Positions 40,275 to 48,270 of a stretch of DNA of 52,054 nucleotides are shown here, one piece after another. The translations under genes and the position numbers were made by a program. Position 1 is the stretch's first letter. Each line of letters begins with the position of its first letter. Under the pieces are notes generated by a model. It was not told where the DNA came from, made no database searches, and saw only the letters and a program-made list of their open reading frames with translations. Source of the DNA: an uncultured Pseudomonadota bacterium (GTDB taxonomy: Bacteria; Pseudomonadota; Alphaproteobacteria; UBA9219). Where the stretch lies: the NCBI GenBank assembly GCA_903920205.1, contig CAIXLI010000175.1:1-52054 (forward strand), read 5' to 3'.

Positions 40275-41197
40275 CCGAGATCTCTGTCGTTATTCCCACA
40301 CATAATCGTGCGGCATTTTTGGAACTATGTCTTGTTAGCCTCTGCAAACAATCGATTGATCCGTCTCGTTTTGAAATTTGCGTCGTCGCCAATGCCTGCA
40401 CCGACAACACACCGGATGTTGTGGAAGAAATTGCGGCACTCCATCCATCACATCGGATACTCATGGTCGAGGAGCCGATCGCGGGCGTATCCCGCGCCCG
40501 TAATCGCGGCTTACGAGCAACGCAAGCGCCACTGGTTGCTCATATTGACGACGATGGAACCGTCTATCCCGACTGGCTGGAAAGATTTATCGTTCGCTTT
40601 GCTGAATTTGGCGAGGATGTCGCCGGAATAAGCGGAGAAATCGAACCCGTTTGGGAAAGCCCCAGACCAGCTTGGGTTACGGAAGATATGCTGCCGCCTC
40701 TTTCCGCTAAAACGACGTTAGGGTCGGAGCCGCGCTTTTTGCGCGAGGATGATTGGGGAATGGAAGGCAATTGCTGCTACCGCCGCGCCGCGCTAGAATA
40801 CGCCGACAATTTTTCTGAACAGTTAGGACGATCAGGAACCTACCTTTTGTCGGGCGAGGGCACGTGTCTTGAACATCGCATTAGGAAAAACGGCGGACGC
40901 CTTTTTTTCGACCCTGAGATCGTTTTGCGCCACTTTATACATGCGGATCGTTTAAGGCCATTATGGTTTCGTCACCGTTATTTCTGGCAGGGTGTCTCTT
41001 GCGTGGCAGTCAGGCGGTACAAAGCCAAACACGGCCTGCCAGTCGACGCCGACAAATCTCTTAATTTGCCCTTGAAGAAAGAAGCCTGGGCTTTTATCGA
41101 GCAAGAAACGACGGATAATATGGAGGATAGCATGATCCGGTTTCACGATCTCGGTTTCGTCCTCGCCTTAAGCGGCATAATCCCGATAGAAAGTTAG
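40271..41197 (+). CDS. family 2 glycosyltransferase, tandem array gene 3
   Basis: This 308-residue paralogue begins MTEISVVIPTHNRAAFLELC and shows EICVVANACTDNTPDVVEEI, GVSRARNRGL, the metal-binding HIDDDGTVYPDWLERF, GNCCYRRAALE and HADRLRPLWFRHRYFWQG. A strong AGGAGG lies before the ATG, and the start overlaps the previous stop, so genes 2 and 3 are translationally coupled. Relative to gene 2 it has one extra residue in the SGEG(T)CLEH loop. Activity on a nucleotide sugar is expected from the GT2 fold; specificity cannot be read from sequence. Confidence 0.85.
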   Translation: MTEISVVIPTHNRAAFLELCLVSLCKQSIDPSRFEICVVANACTDNTPDVVEEIAALHPSHRILMVEEPIAGVSRARNRGLRATQAPLVAHIDDDGTVYPDWLERFIVRFAEFGEDVAGISGEIEPVWESPRPAWVTEDMLPPLSAKTTLGSEPRFLREDDWGMEGNCCYRRAALEYADNFSEQLGRSGTYLLSGEGTCLEHRIRKNGGRLFFDPEIVLRHFIHADRLRPLWFRHRYFWQGVSCVAVRRYKAKHGLPVDADKSLNLPLKKEAWAFIEQETTDNMEDSMIRFHDLGFVLALSGIIPIES

Positions 41198-41209
41198 GAG
41201 GCTATCCTT

Positions 41210-42121
41210 ATGGTCGATATCAGCGTCGTCGTCCCCACCCAAAATCGCCCCGCTCTTCTTGGGCACTGCCTTGCAAGCCTATGCGAGCAAACGCTAGATC
41301 CGGCTCGTTTCGAGGTCTGCGTCGTCAACAACGGCTCAATCGAGATGACAGAGAAAGTTCTGTCCTTGATTAACACCCACTACCCGAAACATCGCGTCTT
41401 TATGATCGACGAGCCCAGGCGGGGCGTGGCGCATGCGCGCAACGCAGGTGTACGCAACACCAAAGCATCGTTAATCGCGCAGGGCGACGACGATGCTACG
41501 ATGCCGCCCGATTGGCTGGAACGTTTTTTAAACACGTTCTCTGCGCAAGAAGCCAAGGTTGGTAAAATTGGTGGCGACATTATTCCTGTTTGGAGCGCAC
41601 CCCGTCCGAACTGGTTGACCGACAGCATGCTCCCTATGTTGTCGGCAAGCAGCGGGTTCGGCGATCAGCCGCGTTATATGAACGAAGGCCTGTTGGAAGG
41701 TAACAGCTGTTATCGCCGCGAGGCGTTAGAGGCCGCAGGAAATTTCCCGGCCTCGTTGGGGCATCAGGGCAATACTCTTCTGTCGGCGAGTCATGCCGTC
41801 GACCTGGTGATGGATATTATGGGTTGGAAACTTTATTATGACCCCTCTATTGTGATCAACCACATAATCCACGCCGATAGGCTGACTCCGGCTTGGTTTC
41901 GCCGCCTCTATTTCTGGAAGGGCGTCTCGGACTTCGCCATACAAACATATTTGAAGAACAAAGGTGTCAATGCAGGTTTTACGATTTACGCCGACATGTC
42001 CTTCGACCAGGCCGACTGGTCGTTCATTAACGACGGCAACGAGCCTCCGACCGAAGCCGGACTGAACCGCCTGCGTAACCTCGGCTTTGTCCTCGCAAGC
42101 TCCGGCTTTATACCGTCTTAA
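41210..42121 (+). CDS. family 2 glycosyltransferase, tandem array gene 4
   Basis: This 303-residue protein is the most diverged of the four paralogues: MVDISVVVPTQNRPALLGHC, FEVCVVNNGSIEMTEKVL, GVAHARNAGV, the metal site QGDDDATMPPDWLERF, then GNSCYRREALE and HADRLTPAWFRRLYFWKG. The diagnostic N-A-C-T-D motif of the others is replaced by NNGSIE. AGGAGG precedes the ATG, 12 bases after gene 3, so genes 2-4 form one operon. The stop overlaps the end of the convergent OsmC gene by 14 bases. The acceptor may differ from that of genes 1-3. Confidence 0.83.
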   Translation: MVDISVVVPTQNRPALLGHCLASLCEQTLDPARFEVCVVNNGSIEMTEKVLSLINTHYPKHRVFMIDEPRRGVAHARNAGVRNTKASLIAQGDDDATMPPDWLERFLNTFSAQEAKVGKIGGDIIPVWSAPRPNWLTDSMLPMLSASSGFGDQPRYMNEGLLEGNSCYRREALEAAGNFPASLGHQGNTLLSASHAVDLVMDIMGWKLYYDPSIVINHIIHADRLTPAWFRRLYFWKGVSDFAIQTYLKNKGVNAGFTIYADMSFDQADWSFINDGNEPPTEAGLNRLRNLGFVLASSGFIPS

Positions 42122-42524
42122 TAACTGGCGCGCCTTCCAGCGTGCGCTGGATGGGGCATTTGGCAGAGACCTCGATCAATTTCCGGCGTTGTTCGTCGGA
42201 AAGCGCGCTGCCGTGCAACGTGATGCTTTTTTCAAAAACATCCGTCTTCTTTGGGCTGCCTTCGACGCATTCCTTGCGGTGCGTAATGACAACATCGACT
42301 TTGTCCAGCGGCCAGTTTTGCTGCTTGGCGTACCAGCGAACCGTCATCGCCGTACATTCGCCTAAAGACGCCGTCAGAAGATCATAAGGCGCAGGCCCTG
42401 TATCCCCGCCGCCAAAAGAAATCGGTTCGTCGCCGCTTAACGCATGCCCTGAGACCGTAATCGACACGGCATAGGGGCTTGCCCCATTTTCCGCAATCGT
42501 CGCCTGAGTAATTCCGTCGGTCAT
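42108..42524 (-). CDS. OsmC-family peroxiredoxin-like protein
   Basis: This 138-residue protein has the OsmC/Ohr fold with both redox cysteines: SLGECTAMTVRWYAKQ and IEVSAKCPIQRTL. The GPAPYDLLTASLGEC stretch is the conserved lead-in to the first Cys. OsmC proteins reduce organic hydroperoxides in the cytosol. A very good ribosome site (AAAGGAGG) precedes the ATG. It is 14 bases downstream of the alpha/beta-hydrolase lipoprotein gene on the same strand, so the two are probably co-transcribed with the Crp/Fnr gene upstream. Confidence 0.92.
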   Translation of the reverse strand: MTDGITQATIAENGASPYAVSITVSGHALSGDEPISFGGGDTGPAPYDLLTASLGECTAMTVRWYAKQQNWPLDKVDVVITHRKECVEGSPKKTDVFEKSITLHGSALSDEQRRKLIEVSAKCPIQRTLEGAPVIKTV

Positions 42525-42538
42525 TGTGGCCTCCTTTG

Positions 42539-43393
42539 TTAGCGGGACAACGCTTCACAGATAGGCGTTTTTGTCGCACGGCTTGCCCACACCTCTTGCC
42601 ACCCCGTTTGATGCGTGGCGTAAGGGACATGCGTGACCTTAACGCAATAACTGACGCCGATCGCCTTGACAAAATTCTCGGTCAGAAAGGGAGGCACAAA
42701 AACGTCCTTGTCCCCCACAAAATGTTCCTGCGGCAATAAAGCGAGTCGAGACGCGATTTCCATAGGATCGATAAAATCATTCTGCGGATCGGAAGCATGG
42801 GCGCGCCCGTTGCCATCGGGATCAAGATTTCCCGCAATCGTGCGCAAACTAACGACATCGCGCCTGCGCGAGGCCAGCACGGCGGCAACCGCGCCGCCCC
42901 CGGAATAACCGACAAGATTCAGCTGCGGATGCGCAAAAACGATGGCGACATGATCGACGGCGCGATTGATGCTGGCAAAAACCTGCTGCGCCAAAGCCCC
43001 TTTTTCCCAGAACTCGTCAAAGCACGCCGGATCGCCGATGCCGAACTGGCAAGGATGGGAGATAAAAACGACATTGGTCGAAGGATCGAGCGCCGCAAGC
43101 CGCAAGCCCATAGAATCGTCCGGCGTCGCGTCGATGCCCGGATCGGCCGAAGGCAACCACCCGCGAACATCGCCCTCGATATAAATCGTAACGGGCTTAT
43201 TGGTGTCGCGGATACGGGAATAGGTTGTCAGCCGGAACGAACCCGCCGTTATCTCGCGCCGCCGCATCGATACGGCGACAGCCGAGGCATCGGCGTCGTT
43301 TAACGGTACAGACGAGCATCCTTGCAAGGAAGCCAGTACCAACGCCATAACTAATAGTCGACGCCCGCGCACGAAATAACGATTAGGTTTCAT
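42539..43393 (-). CDS. alpha/beta-hydrolase-fold lipoprotein
   Basis: This 284-residue protein has a lipoprotein signal ending LQGC (Cys about 26) and an alpha/beta-hydrolase domain. The nucleophile elbow is LNLVGYSGGGAVAAVLA (Gly-Tyr-Ser-Gly-Gly), and the C-terminal His is probably in KVTHVPYATHQTGW. An Asp after FVGDKDVFVPP fits the acid. It is likely an outer-membrane- or periplasm-facing esterase or lipase-like enzyme of unknown substrate. The ORF-track start at 43444 is a GTG; I prefer the ATG at 43393, where the signal peptide begins. It sits 53 bases downstream of the Crp/Fnr gene, before osmC. Confidence 0.8.
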   Translation of the reverse strand: MKPNRYFVRGRRLLVMALVLASLQGCSSVPLNDADASAVAVSMRRREITAGSFRLTTYSRIRDTNKPVTIYIEGDVRGWLPSADPGIDATPDDSMGLRLAALDPSTNVVFISHPCQFGIGDPACFDEFWEKGALAQQVFASINRAVDHVAIVFAHPQLNLVGYSGGGAVAAVLASRRRDVVSLRTIAGNLDPDGNGRAHASDPQNDFIDPMEIASRLALLPQEHFVGDKDVFVPPFLTENFVKAIGVSYCVKVTHVPYATHQTGWQEVWASRATKTPICEALSR

Positions 43394-43446
43394 GAGATTA
43401 AGTCCGCCACTTTCTCGAGAAAAGAAGTTTTTTATTCCCCGCACGG

Positions 43447-44220
43447 CTAGACCGCAACTTCAATGTTGCTGGCGGCGATCATGCAGTCGCCCGTGTGGGC
43501 AAAGGGGCACGAGCGCATCGTGATCGTATCGCAATATTCGCACAAAGCATAACGGGACGGGACGGTAAGATGGCTGCGTTCGATGATAAAGCCCCGCTCG
43601 CGGAAAGTCTGAAACGTACGCGAGAGAGTCTCCGGCTTGATGCCCAGATAGGAGGCGATCAGAGCCTTATCAAAGGGCAACACGATATCTTTTCCATCGG
43701 GGCTTGTGTTGAAGCGCATCTGCAGCAAAAATCGCCCCACGCGCCGCTCGGCGTTATGCAAGGCCAGTTGTTCGACATGATCGCGCAATTCCTGGCAACG
43801 GCGCACGGAGGCTTCCAGCATAGTGGTCGTGAAAGTTTTAGAGCGTTCCAACGCAAAGCGTACCGCCGTCGGCGAAAGCGTTAAAAGCTGAACTTGAGTC
43901 AACGCTTGCAGATTCATCGGGCTAATATCGACCACGGCGCTTGGCGCGGATTCCAGAAGGAAATCGCCGCGACGGAAAATCTGCAAAATGGATTCTTGCC
44001 CTTCCGCGTTGCCTTTGCTGGCGCCGCACCAGCCTTCCAGCATGACATAGAAGCGCGGAACCGGCGCACCTTGCGGCAGAAAGATCGTGCCTTTTTGATA
44101 CTGCGCCGCATGCGCCGAAACCATCAGCTCGCGCAGGACATCCGGCTCCACGCCCTGAAAAATAGGAAGTGCGGCGACGTCTTTGCCCAAATTCAACGTG
44201 ACTGACTGACTATACTGCAT
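43447..44220 (-). CDS. Crp/Fnr-family regulator with C-terminal four-cysteine cluster
   Basis: This protein has about 257 residues, with a sensor domain (about 18-125), a dimerisation helix and a winged helix-turn-helix (about 165-225). The recognition helix KPETLSRTFQTF keeps the E-x-x-S-R used to read TTGAT half-sites. The N-terminal Fe-S cysteines of FNR are absent. Instead the C-terminus carries CEYCDTITMRSCPFAHTGDC, that is Cys-x2-Cys-x7-Cys-x7-Cys, which could hold an Fe-S cluster or zinc. It is divergent from hemN with an FNR-like site between. The ORF-track ATG is 44226; the ATG at 44220 sits six bases after AGAGGG and is my choice. The hydrolase and osmC genes follow. Confidence 0.88.
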   Translation of the reverse strand: MQYSQSVTLNLGKDVAALPIFQGVEPDVLRELMVSAHAAQYQKGTIFLPQGAPVPRFYVMLEGWCGASKGNAEGQESILQIFRRGDFLLESAPSAVVDISPMNLQALTQVQLLTLSPTAVRFALERSKTFTTTMLEASVRRCQELRDHVEQLALHNAERRVGRFLLQMRFNTSPDGKDIVLPFDKALIASYLGIKPETLSRTFQTFRERGFIIERSHLTVPSRYALCEYCDTITMRSCPFAHTGDCMIAASNIEVAV

Positions 44221-44309
44221 CGCCATCCCTCTTGATCCGCGGCCCTGTTCGCTAGGCTAATCGCCGAATCTTCCCCCACAAAAAGCGCATAGGGACGTAG
44301 GCGATACGC

Positions 44310-44323
44310 TTGATTTGTCTCAA
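44310..44323. promoter_or_regulatory. FNR-like site between the Crp/Fnr gene and hemN
   Basis: TTGATTTGTCTCAA resembles TTGAT-N4-ATCAA with one mismatch in the second half. It is centred 90 bases before the regulator start and about 27-45 bases before the two possible hemN starts. hemN is a classic FNR target. The sequence differs from the TTGACATTnATCAA type at 2-8.5 kb. Confidence 0.6.
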
Positions 44324-44342
44324 GCGCGTATGATGTTCGCCT

Positions 44343-45731
44343 ATGTTACAGAGATTGGCTATGAAGCTCAAAACAAATCCGAACGCCGAAAATTTTGACC
44401 TGTGGTTGGGGCAAGCTGCACCGCGCTATACAAGCTACCCACCCGCGCCTTTTTTTACCGCGCAAATCGGAGAAAAAGATTATGCCTTATCTTTGAATGG
44501 GTTGTCGGAAAAAGATCATGTTTCTCTTTATGTCCACATCCCCTTCTGTCGCTCCTTATGCCTTTATTGCGGCTGCAACACGCAGGTGACCCAACGGGTC
44601 GACCGTGTCCAGGAATACCTCGATTCCCTGAAACGCGAGATCGCCAAGGTTGCTACCTTGACGGGAAAACGCCGCATTAACTTTTTACACTTTGGCGGGG
44701 GCACGCCCAATCTGCTGGGGGCGCAAGATATGCGCGACCTGTTCGCCTGCCTTGGGGAACATTTCGATCTTAGCTCCGCCCGCGAAATTGCGATGGAGCT
44801 GGACCCACGCGTGGCGGGGGCAGATCAGGCCAAGATTCTGGCCGACTGCGGCGTGACCCGCGTCAGCCTCGGAGCACAAGACTTTAATCCCGAAGTGCAA
44901 GCCATCGTTCACCGCCACCAACCCTTTGAAAGGGTGGCGGAGCTCTGCGCCCAGATGCGGGATGCCGGCATCACCCGAATCAATATCGACCTTATGTACG
45001 GGCTGCCTAAGCAGACACCCGAAACAATCGCCGCGACAGCGCACCAAGTTTGCACGCTAAGCCCCGACCGTGTCGCACTCTTTTCCTATGCCCATGTGCC
45101 GCAGATCAAGAAGCACCAACTCGCCTTGGAAGAACACGGCCTGCCCGACCTTCACGAAAGGCTGGCACTGGATAGCGCCGCACGAGAGGTTCTGACCGCC
45201 AACCGCTATCGCGCCATCGGCATCGATCATTTTGCCCAAGAAGGCGACACGCTGACGCAGGCACTGAACGAAGGCCGCCTGCATCGCAGTTTCCAAGGCT
45301 ACACCGACGACGACTCGACAACGCTTATTGGCCTTGGCTGTTCTTCGATCAGCCAGACAAAAGACGGCTATTTCCAAAGCGAACATGACGAACGCGCCTA
45401 TCAAGACCTTATCGCCTTGGGCAAACTCCCCACGCGGCGCGGATTCCTTTTGTCTTCCGAAGACCGCCTGCGCCGTGCGATTATCGAGCAACTGATGGGC
45501 ACGACGACTTGCGATGTCGCAACGATTTGCCAACGCCACGCCTTCCCGATTGAGAATCTTGCCGCAGATTTTGAAAGGCTTAAGCCCTATGAAGATGCTG
45601 GACTTATCGGGCTCGACGGCACCACGTTACGCCTGACGACGCACTATCGGATGGCGCTGCGCGTTATCAGCAAAGCCTTCGACCCCTATTCCCTCAACGC
45701 CCCGCAGCCTTTGTCTTCGCGCACATCCTAA
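44343..45731 (+). CDS. hemN: oxygen-independent coproporphyrinogen III oxidase
   Basis: This 462-residue radical SAM enzyme converts coproporphyrinogen III to protoporphyrinogen IX without oxygen. The 4Fe-4S motif is HIPFCRSLCLYCGCNTQV (Cys-x3-Cys-x2-Cys, followed by the HemN-specific extra Cys), preceded by APRYTSYPPAPFF and followed by HFGGGTPNLL and a Glu/Asp-rich SAM site (MELDPRVA). The C-terminal HemN domain contains GIDHFAQEGDTLTQALNEGR. The ORF-track start is 44343; an ATG at 44361 (MKLKTNPN) is an alternative that would be nearly leaderless if transcription starts 41 bases past the FNR-like site. It is divergent from the second Crp/Fnr gene. Confidence 0.95.
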   Translation: MLQRLAMKLKTNPNAENFDLWLGQAAPRYTSYPPAPFFTAQIGEKDYALSLNGLSEKDHVSLYVHIPFCRSLCLYCGCNTQVTQRVDRVQEYLDSLKREIAKVATLTGKRRINFLHFGGGTPNLLGAQDMRDLFACLGEHFDLSSAREIAMELDPRVAGADQAKILADCGVTRVSLGAQDFNPEVQAIVHRHQPFERVAELCAQMRDAGITRINIDLMYGLPKQTPETIAATAHQVCTLSPDRVALFSYAHVPQIKKHQLALEEHGLPDLHERLALDSAAREVLTANRYRAIGIDHFAQEGDTLTQALNEGRLHRSFQGYTDDDSTTLIGLGCSSISQTKDGYFQSEHDERAYQDLIALGKLPTRRGFLLSSEDRLRRAIIEQLMGTTTCDVATICQRHAFPIENLAADFERLKPYEDAGLIGLDGTTLRLTTHYRMALRVISKAFDPYSLNAPQPLSSRTS

Positions 45732-46451
45732 CTAGGCAGGCTGAACCGCCCGTCCGTATATGGCGAAAGCCTGCGGATGGTTTCCCCGTTCAACCCAAAC
45801 GGCGAGTTGATCGCCGCGCGAGAAATGCCACCATTCGGCAGGATTGCGGATCAAACCTTGAGCGCACATGACATCGTTCAACAAAACGCGATGCGCGTGC
45901 GCCTGTTTTCCTGCTTCATCGACGGCATGGACAAAATAATCCGGCATCAACTTGTCTGAATTTTCGTCTACGGCGGAGCCCATATCGACCTCGCGCCCCG
46001 TCTCGTCAATCAACGTGCAATCGAATACCGCTCCCGTGCTGTGCGGCGGCGGCGTGGCAGGGTCGTCGCTGGGGACACCCCATGCGCGGAAAACTTTTGC
46101 GCCCAAGGCCTCGCGGTCGGACGCAGAAAGCGCATGAGGATTCATCCCCGCCGCCACCGCCTGCGCCGCGAATTCGCGCTCGACCATAAACGCCTGAACG
46201 GCATTGGGGCGATAGGCGTCGGTCAAAAGAATCTTCCAGCCGTGCTTGATGCTTTGCAGCGCCGCTTGCGCCTTTCGCAAAGACTCTGCCACCGACCGCC
46301 GCAGCATCCACGGCGACGCACCGCCGTAAGGAGCCCCCAGCGCAACATAAGGATGCGGCTCGATCAACGCAAAAAGCTCCCGCGCAAGCGCCACCATCGG
46401 CTCCCCGCACTCGCGGATGGGAATAGAACGATAAGGTTTAGGAGGAGACAT
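45732..46451 (-). CDS. D-alanyl-D-alanine dipeptidase, VanX type
   Basis: This 239-residue protein is of the peptidase M15D family. The metal and catalytic parts are visible: LLTDAYRPNAVQAFM, then PPPHSTGAVFDCTLIDETGR (His and Asp zinc ligands), DMGSAVDENSD and the final AEWWHFSRGDQ (Glu-x-x-His). The reaction is hydrolysis of D-Ala-D-Ala, for cell-wall dipeptide recycling; VanX-type vancomycin resistance cannot be claimed, because no vanH or vanA is present. I use the ATG at 46451 instead of the ORF-track start at 46583, since the family N-terminus begins near MSPPKP. There is no visible ribosome site. The stop meets the hemN stop back to back. Confidence 0.85.
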   Translation of the reverse strand: MSPPKPYRSIPIRECGEPMVALARELFALIEPHPYVALGAPYGGASPWMLRRSVAESLRKAQAALQSIKHGWKILLTDAYRPNAVQAFMVEREFAAQAVAAGMNPHALSASDREALGAKVFRAWGVPSDDPATPPPHSTGAVFDCTLIDETGREVDMGSAVDENSDKLMPDYFVHAVDEAGKQAHAHRVLLNDVMCAQGLIRNPAEWWHFSRGDQLAVWVERGNHPQAFAIYGRAVQPA

Positions 46452-46686
46452 GAAAAAACAAAGTTCTGAAAAGGAAGAAATAGTCCAGCCCACGATCAAG
46501 GACGCCAAACCAGTTAAACGACATCGCCATTCCAGCGCAAGCCGGATTTCAGATAAATCTAACCCCCAAAGGCACAAAAACAACGATTCCGCCTATGCAA
46601 AACTCCAAGCCTTGAAAAGACAGCGCGTTATTAACCATAGATATTCTTTGAGACTCTTGCTCTTGGTGTATAAGGTGCGGCGCTGA
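46450..46686 (+). CDS. possible small basic protein, overlapping the dipeptidase start
   Basis: This 78-residue basic frame is preceded by a perfect AGGAGGAGAC ribosome site before the ATG at 46450, but that sequence is also the complement of the Ser-Pro-Pro codons of the divergent dipeptidase. The product is Lys/Arg/Ser-rich (KKQSSEKEEIVQ, then PVKRHRHSSASR) with no recognisable domain. It could be a real small nucleic-acid-binding-like protein or a chance frame. Both genes cannot use normal 5' regions here, because their start codons overlap. Confidence 0.3.
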   Translation: MKKQSSEKEEIVQPTIKDAKPVKRHRHSSASRISDKSNPQRHKNNDSAYAKLQALKRQRVINHRYSLRLLLLVYKVRR

Positions 46687-46779
46687 ACGGGGCACGAGAA
46701 CAAAAATCGCTGATGAATACAGATCTCTTTTTCAAAGCGCCCCCCAAGCAAACGGTTATACAATTTTTTATACGGAATA

Positions 46780-47502
46780 ATGATGACAGAGCAAACGCAA
46801 AACGGAGAACAAAGGAAGCGCAACATGCTTCTTCTCATGCTTAAGGAATGGAGCAACGCTGCCTCTCCGGAATTACGCCGCGTTCAAAGATCAGGGCCTC
46901 CTGACGAACGGCTAAAAAATGAGCCATTCCTTCTCGGCGCACTTGTTGATCCTAAAAATACATGGCTTGCTAAGGACTTTTCGGAGAAAGGGGGTACGAT
47001 TCAAGGCATAAAACAACATATTGGAGAACCTTCCCCCAATATGTTGGGGGTGTGTCAAGACTCGCATCTATCCAATGAAGGAGGCTTTTTGACCTTGTTG
47101 GCAGAGTATCTTATTAAGAGAGGCATACCCTGTCAGGCCATACCAAGACCTAGCGCTGACCGAAATCCATTTCTTGTTTTTTCTCTCGACAAAATATCCG
47201 AGACAGACCTGCGGGAAAGCCTGACGGGCCTATGGAACGAGCATGTTCTTCCAAATAAGCGGGCCCTTATCGGCGATCGAATGACAAGGGGGATAAGCGC
47301 CATCGTCAAAAGTTCCCTTGATTCATATTCGCAGCAAGATCCCTTTGGAAACGCGCTTAACAATCACGAAGAGGTTAAAGCCGCCTTCACTGAGGCTATC
47401 AGTGCTGCACTGCTGCCATTCTTAGCCAAAAAGTTAAACCAAACGGATATTCAGCAGGCGCTTACTCAAGCGGTAACGAACTTAAAGTTACAACTCAACT
47501 AA
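46780..47502 (+). CDS. hypothetical protein, soluble
   Basis: This is a 240-residue soluble protein with no export signal. The N-terminal half is mixed (NMLLLMLKEWSNAASPELRR) and includes WLAKDFSEKGGTIQGIKQHI. The C-terminal half is helical and Gln/Ala-rich (FTEAISAALLPFLAKKLNQT, then DIQQALTQAVTNLKLQLN). I do not recognise the family. The upstream DNA is AT-rich and the ATG pair at 46780/46783 has no strong ribosome site. Base composition is lower in GC than the neighbouring metabolic genes, so acquisition is possible. It converges on the SpoU methyltransferase gene. Confidence 0.55.
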   Translation: MMTEQTQNGEQRKRNMLLLMLKEWSNAASPELRRVQRSGPPDERLKNEPFLLGALVDPKNTWLAKDFSEKGGTIQGIKQHIGEPSPNMLGVCQDSHLSNEGGFLTLLAEYLIKRGIPCQAIPRPSADRNPFLVFSLDKISETDLRESLTGLWNEHVLPNKRALIGDRMTRGISAIVKSSLDSYSQQDPFGNALNNHEEVKAAFTEAISAALLPFLAKKLNQTDIQQALTQAVTNLKLQLN

Positions 47503-47538
47503 CACAGGATTTGGATAACCCCCTTTACCCCACAGACT

Positions 47539-48270
47539 TTATCCCCTCGTCGGAATCCGCGACAAAGCGATGCTCGCCGCCACAACAACGTTCAAACTCT
47601 CAACGCCCGTGGTGGGAATACGAATGCGCGGAGCAAATCCGCTCGCGCTGATCCCGGGGCCCTCTTCACCGACCAGAAGCAAAGCATCTTGAGGCCAAAC
47701 GAATTCGTTGATTGACACGCCGCGCATATCAAGCGCGATGCAATCAGCCGGAAATTCCGCTAAGGCGGGGCCTCGCGCCAAGTTCATGCGCAGCACGCTG
47801 CCCGCCGAAGCCTTGACGGCTTTAGGCAAAAAAGGATGCGCGGCTTCGCGGGACAGTATCACACGCGGCACACCGAAAGCTTCGCAACTGCGGATCAACG
47901 CGCCAAGATTCCCGGGATCGCCAAGAGGCGCGACAAGTTCGATGCCGCAGGGCGCATAAGCCTTCATATCCGCCGCCGTCAGAACAGGAACAGGCGGTTG
48001 TTTCAAAACCAAAATGTTGAAATGCGTCCCGAGCACATCAATTTGCGCAAAAAGGGATGAAGCGAGCAGTACCTGCTTCCCCCCCGCCGTCAAAGCCTCG
48101 TGAGACGGCGCTAAAAGCTCGTCAACGATTTCCAGATGCGGTTTCTTTAAAAATTCGCGTATCAGTTTTTCGCCGGAAAGCAGAAAAAGCCCTTCCTCCT
48201 TCAACCCCTTGGAGGAGGTAAGGCTTAAAAGCTTCCTAAACGTTTCGTTCTGTGCGCTTTCGATCATCAT
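47539..48270 (-). CDS. SpoU/TrmH-family RNA 2'-O-methyltransferase
   Basis: This 243-residue SAM-dependent RNA methyltransferase has a SPOUT fold with the three SpoU motifs: LVAPLGDPGNLGALIRSCEA, LLVGEEGPGI and IPTTGVESLNVVVAASIAL. An N-terminal substrate-binding domain (about 1-100) starts NETFRKLLSLTSSKG, like RlmB/TsnR-type enzymes. The target could be tRNA or 23S rRNA; this cannot be decided from sequence. The ORF-track start (48381) lies inside the upstream gene; I use the ATG at 48270, which overlaps the DUF4189 stop by four bases (ATGA). Confidence 0.88.
   Translation of the reverse strand: MMIESAQNETFRKLLSLTSSKGLKEEGLFLLSGEKLIREFLKKPHLEIVDELLAPSHEALTAGGKQVLLASSLFAQIDVLGTHFNILVLKQPPVPVLTAADMKAYAPCGIELVAPLGDPGNLGALIRSCEAFGVPRVILSREAAHPFLPKAVKASAGSVLRMNLARGPALAEFPADCIALDMRGVSINEFVWPQDALLLVGEEGPGISASGFAPRIRIPTTGVESLNVVVAASIALSRIPTRG

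Noticed and set aside
45732-46451. Vancomycin resistance locus
   Set aside because: Only the VanX-like dipeptidase is present; no vanH or vanA ligase genes are nearby, so wall-peptide recycling is the simpler reading.
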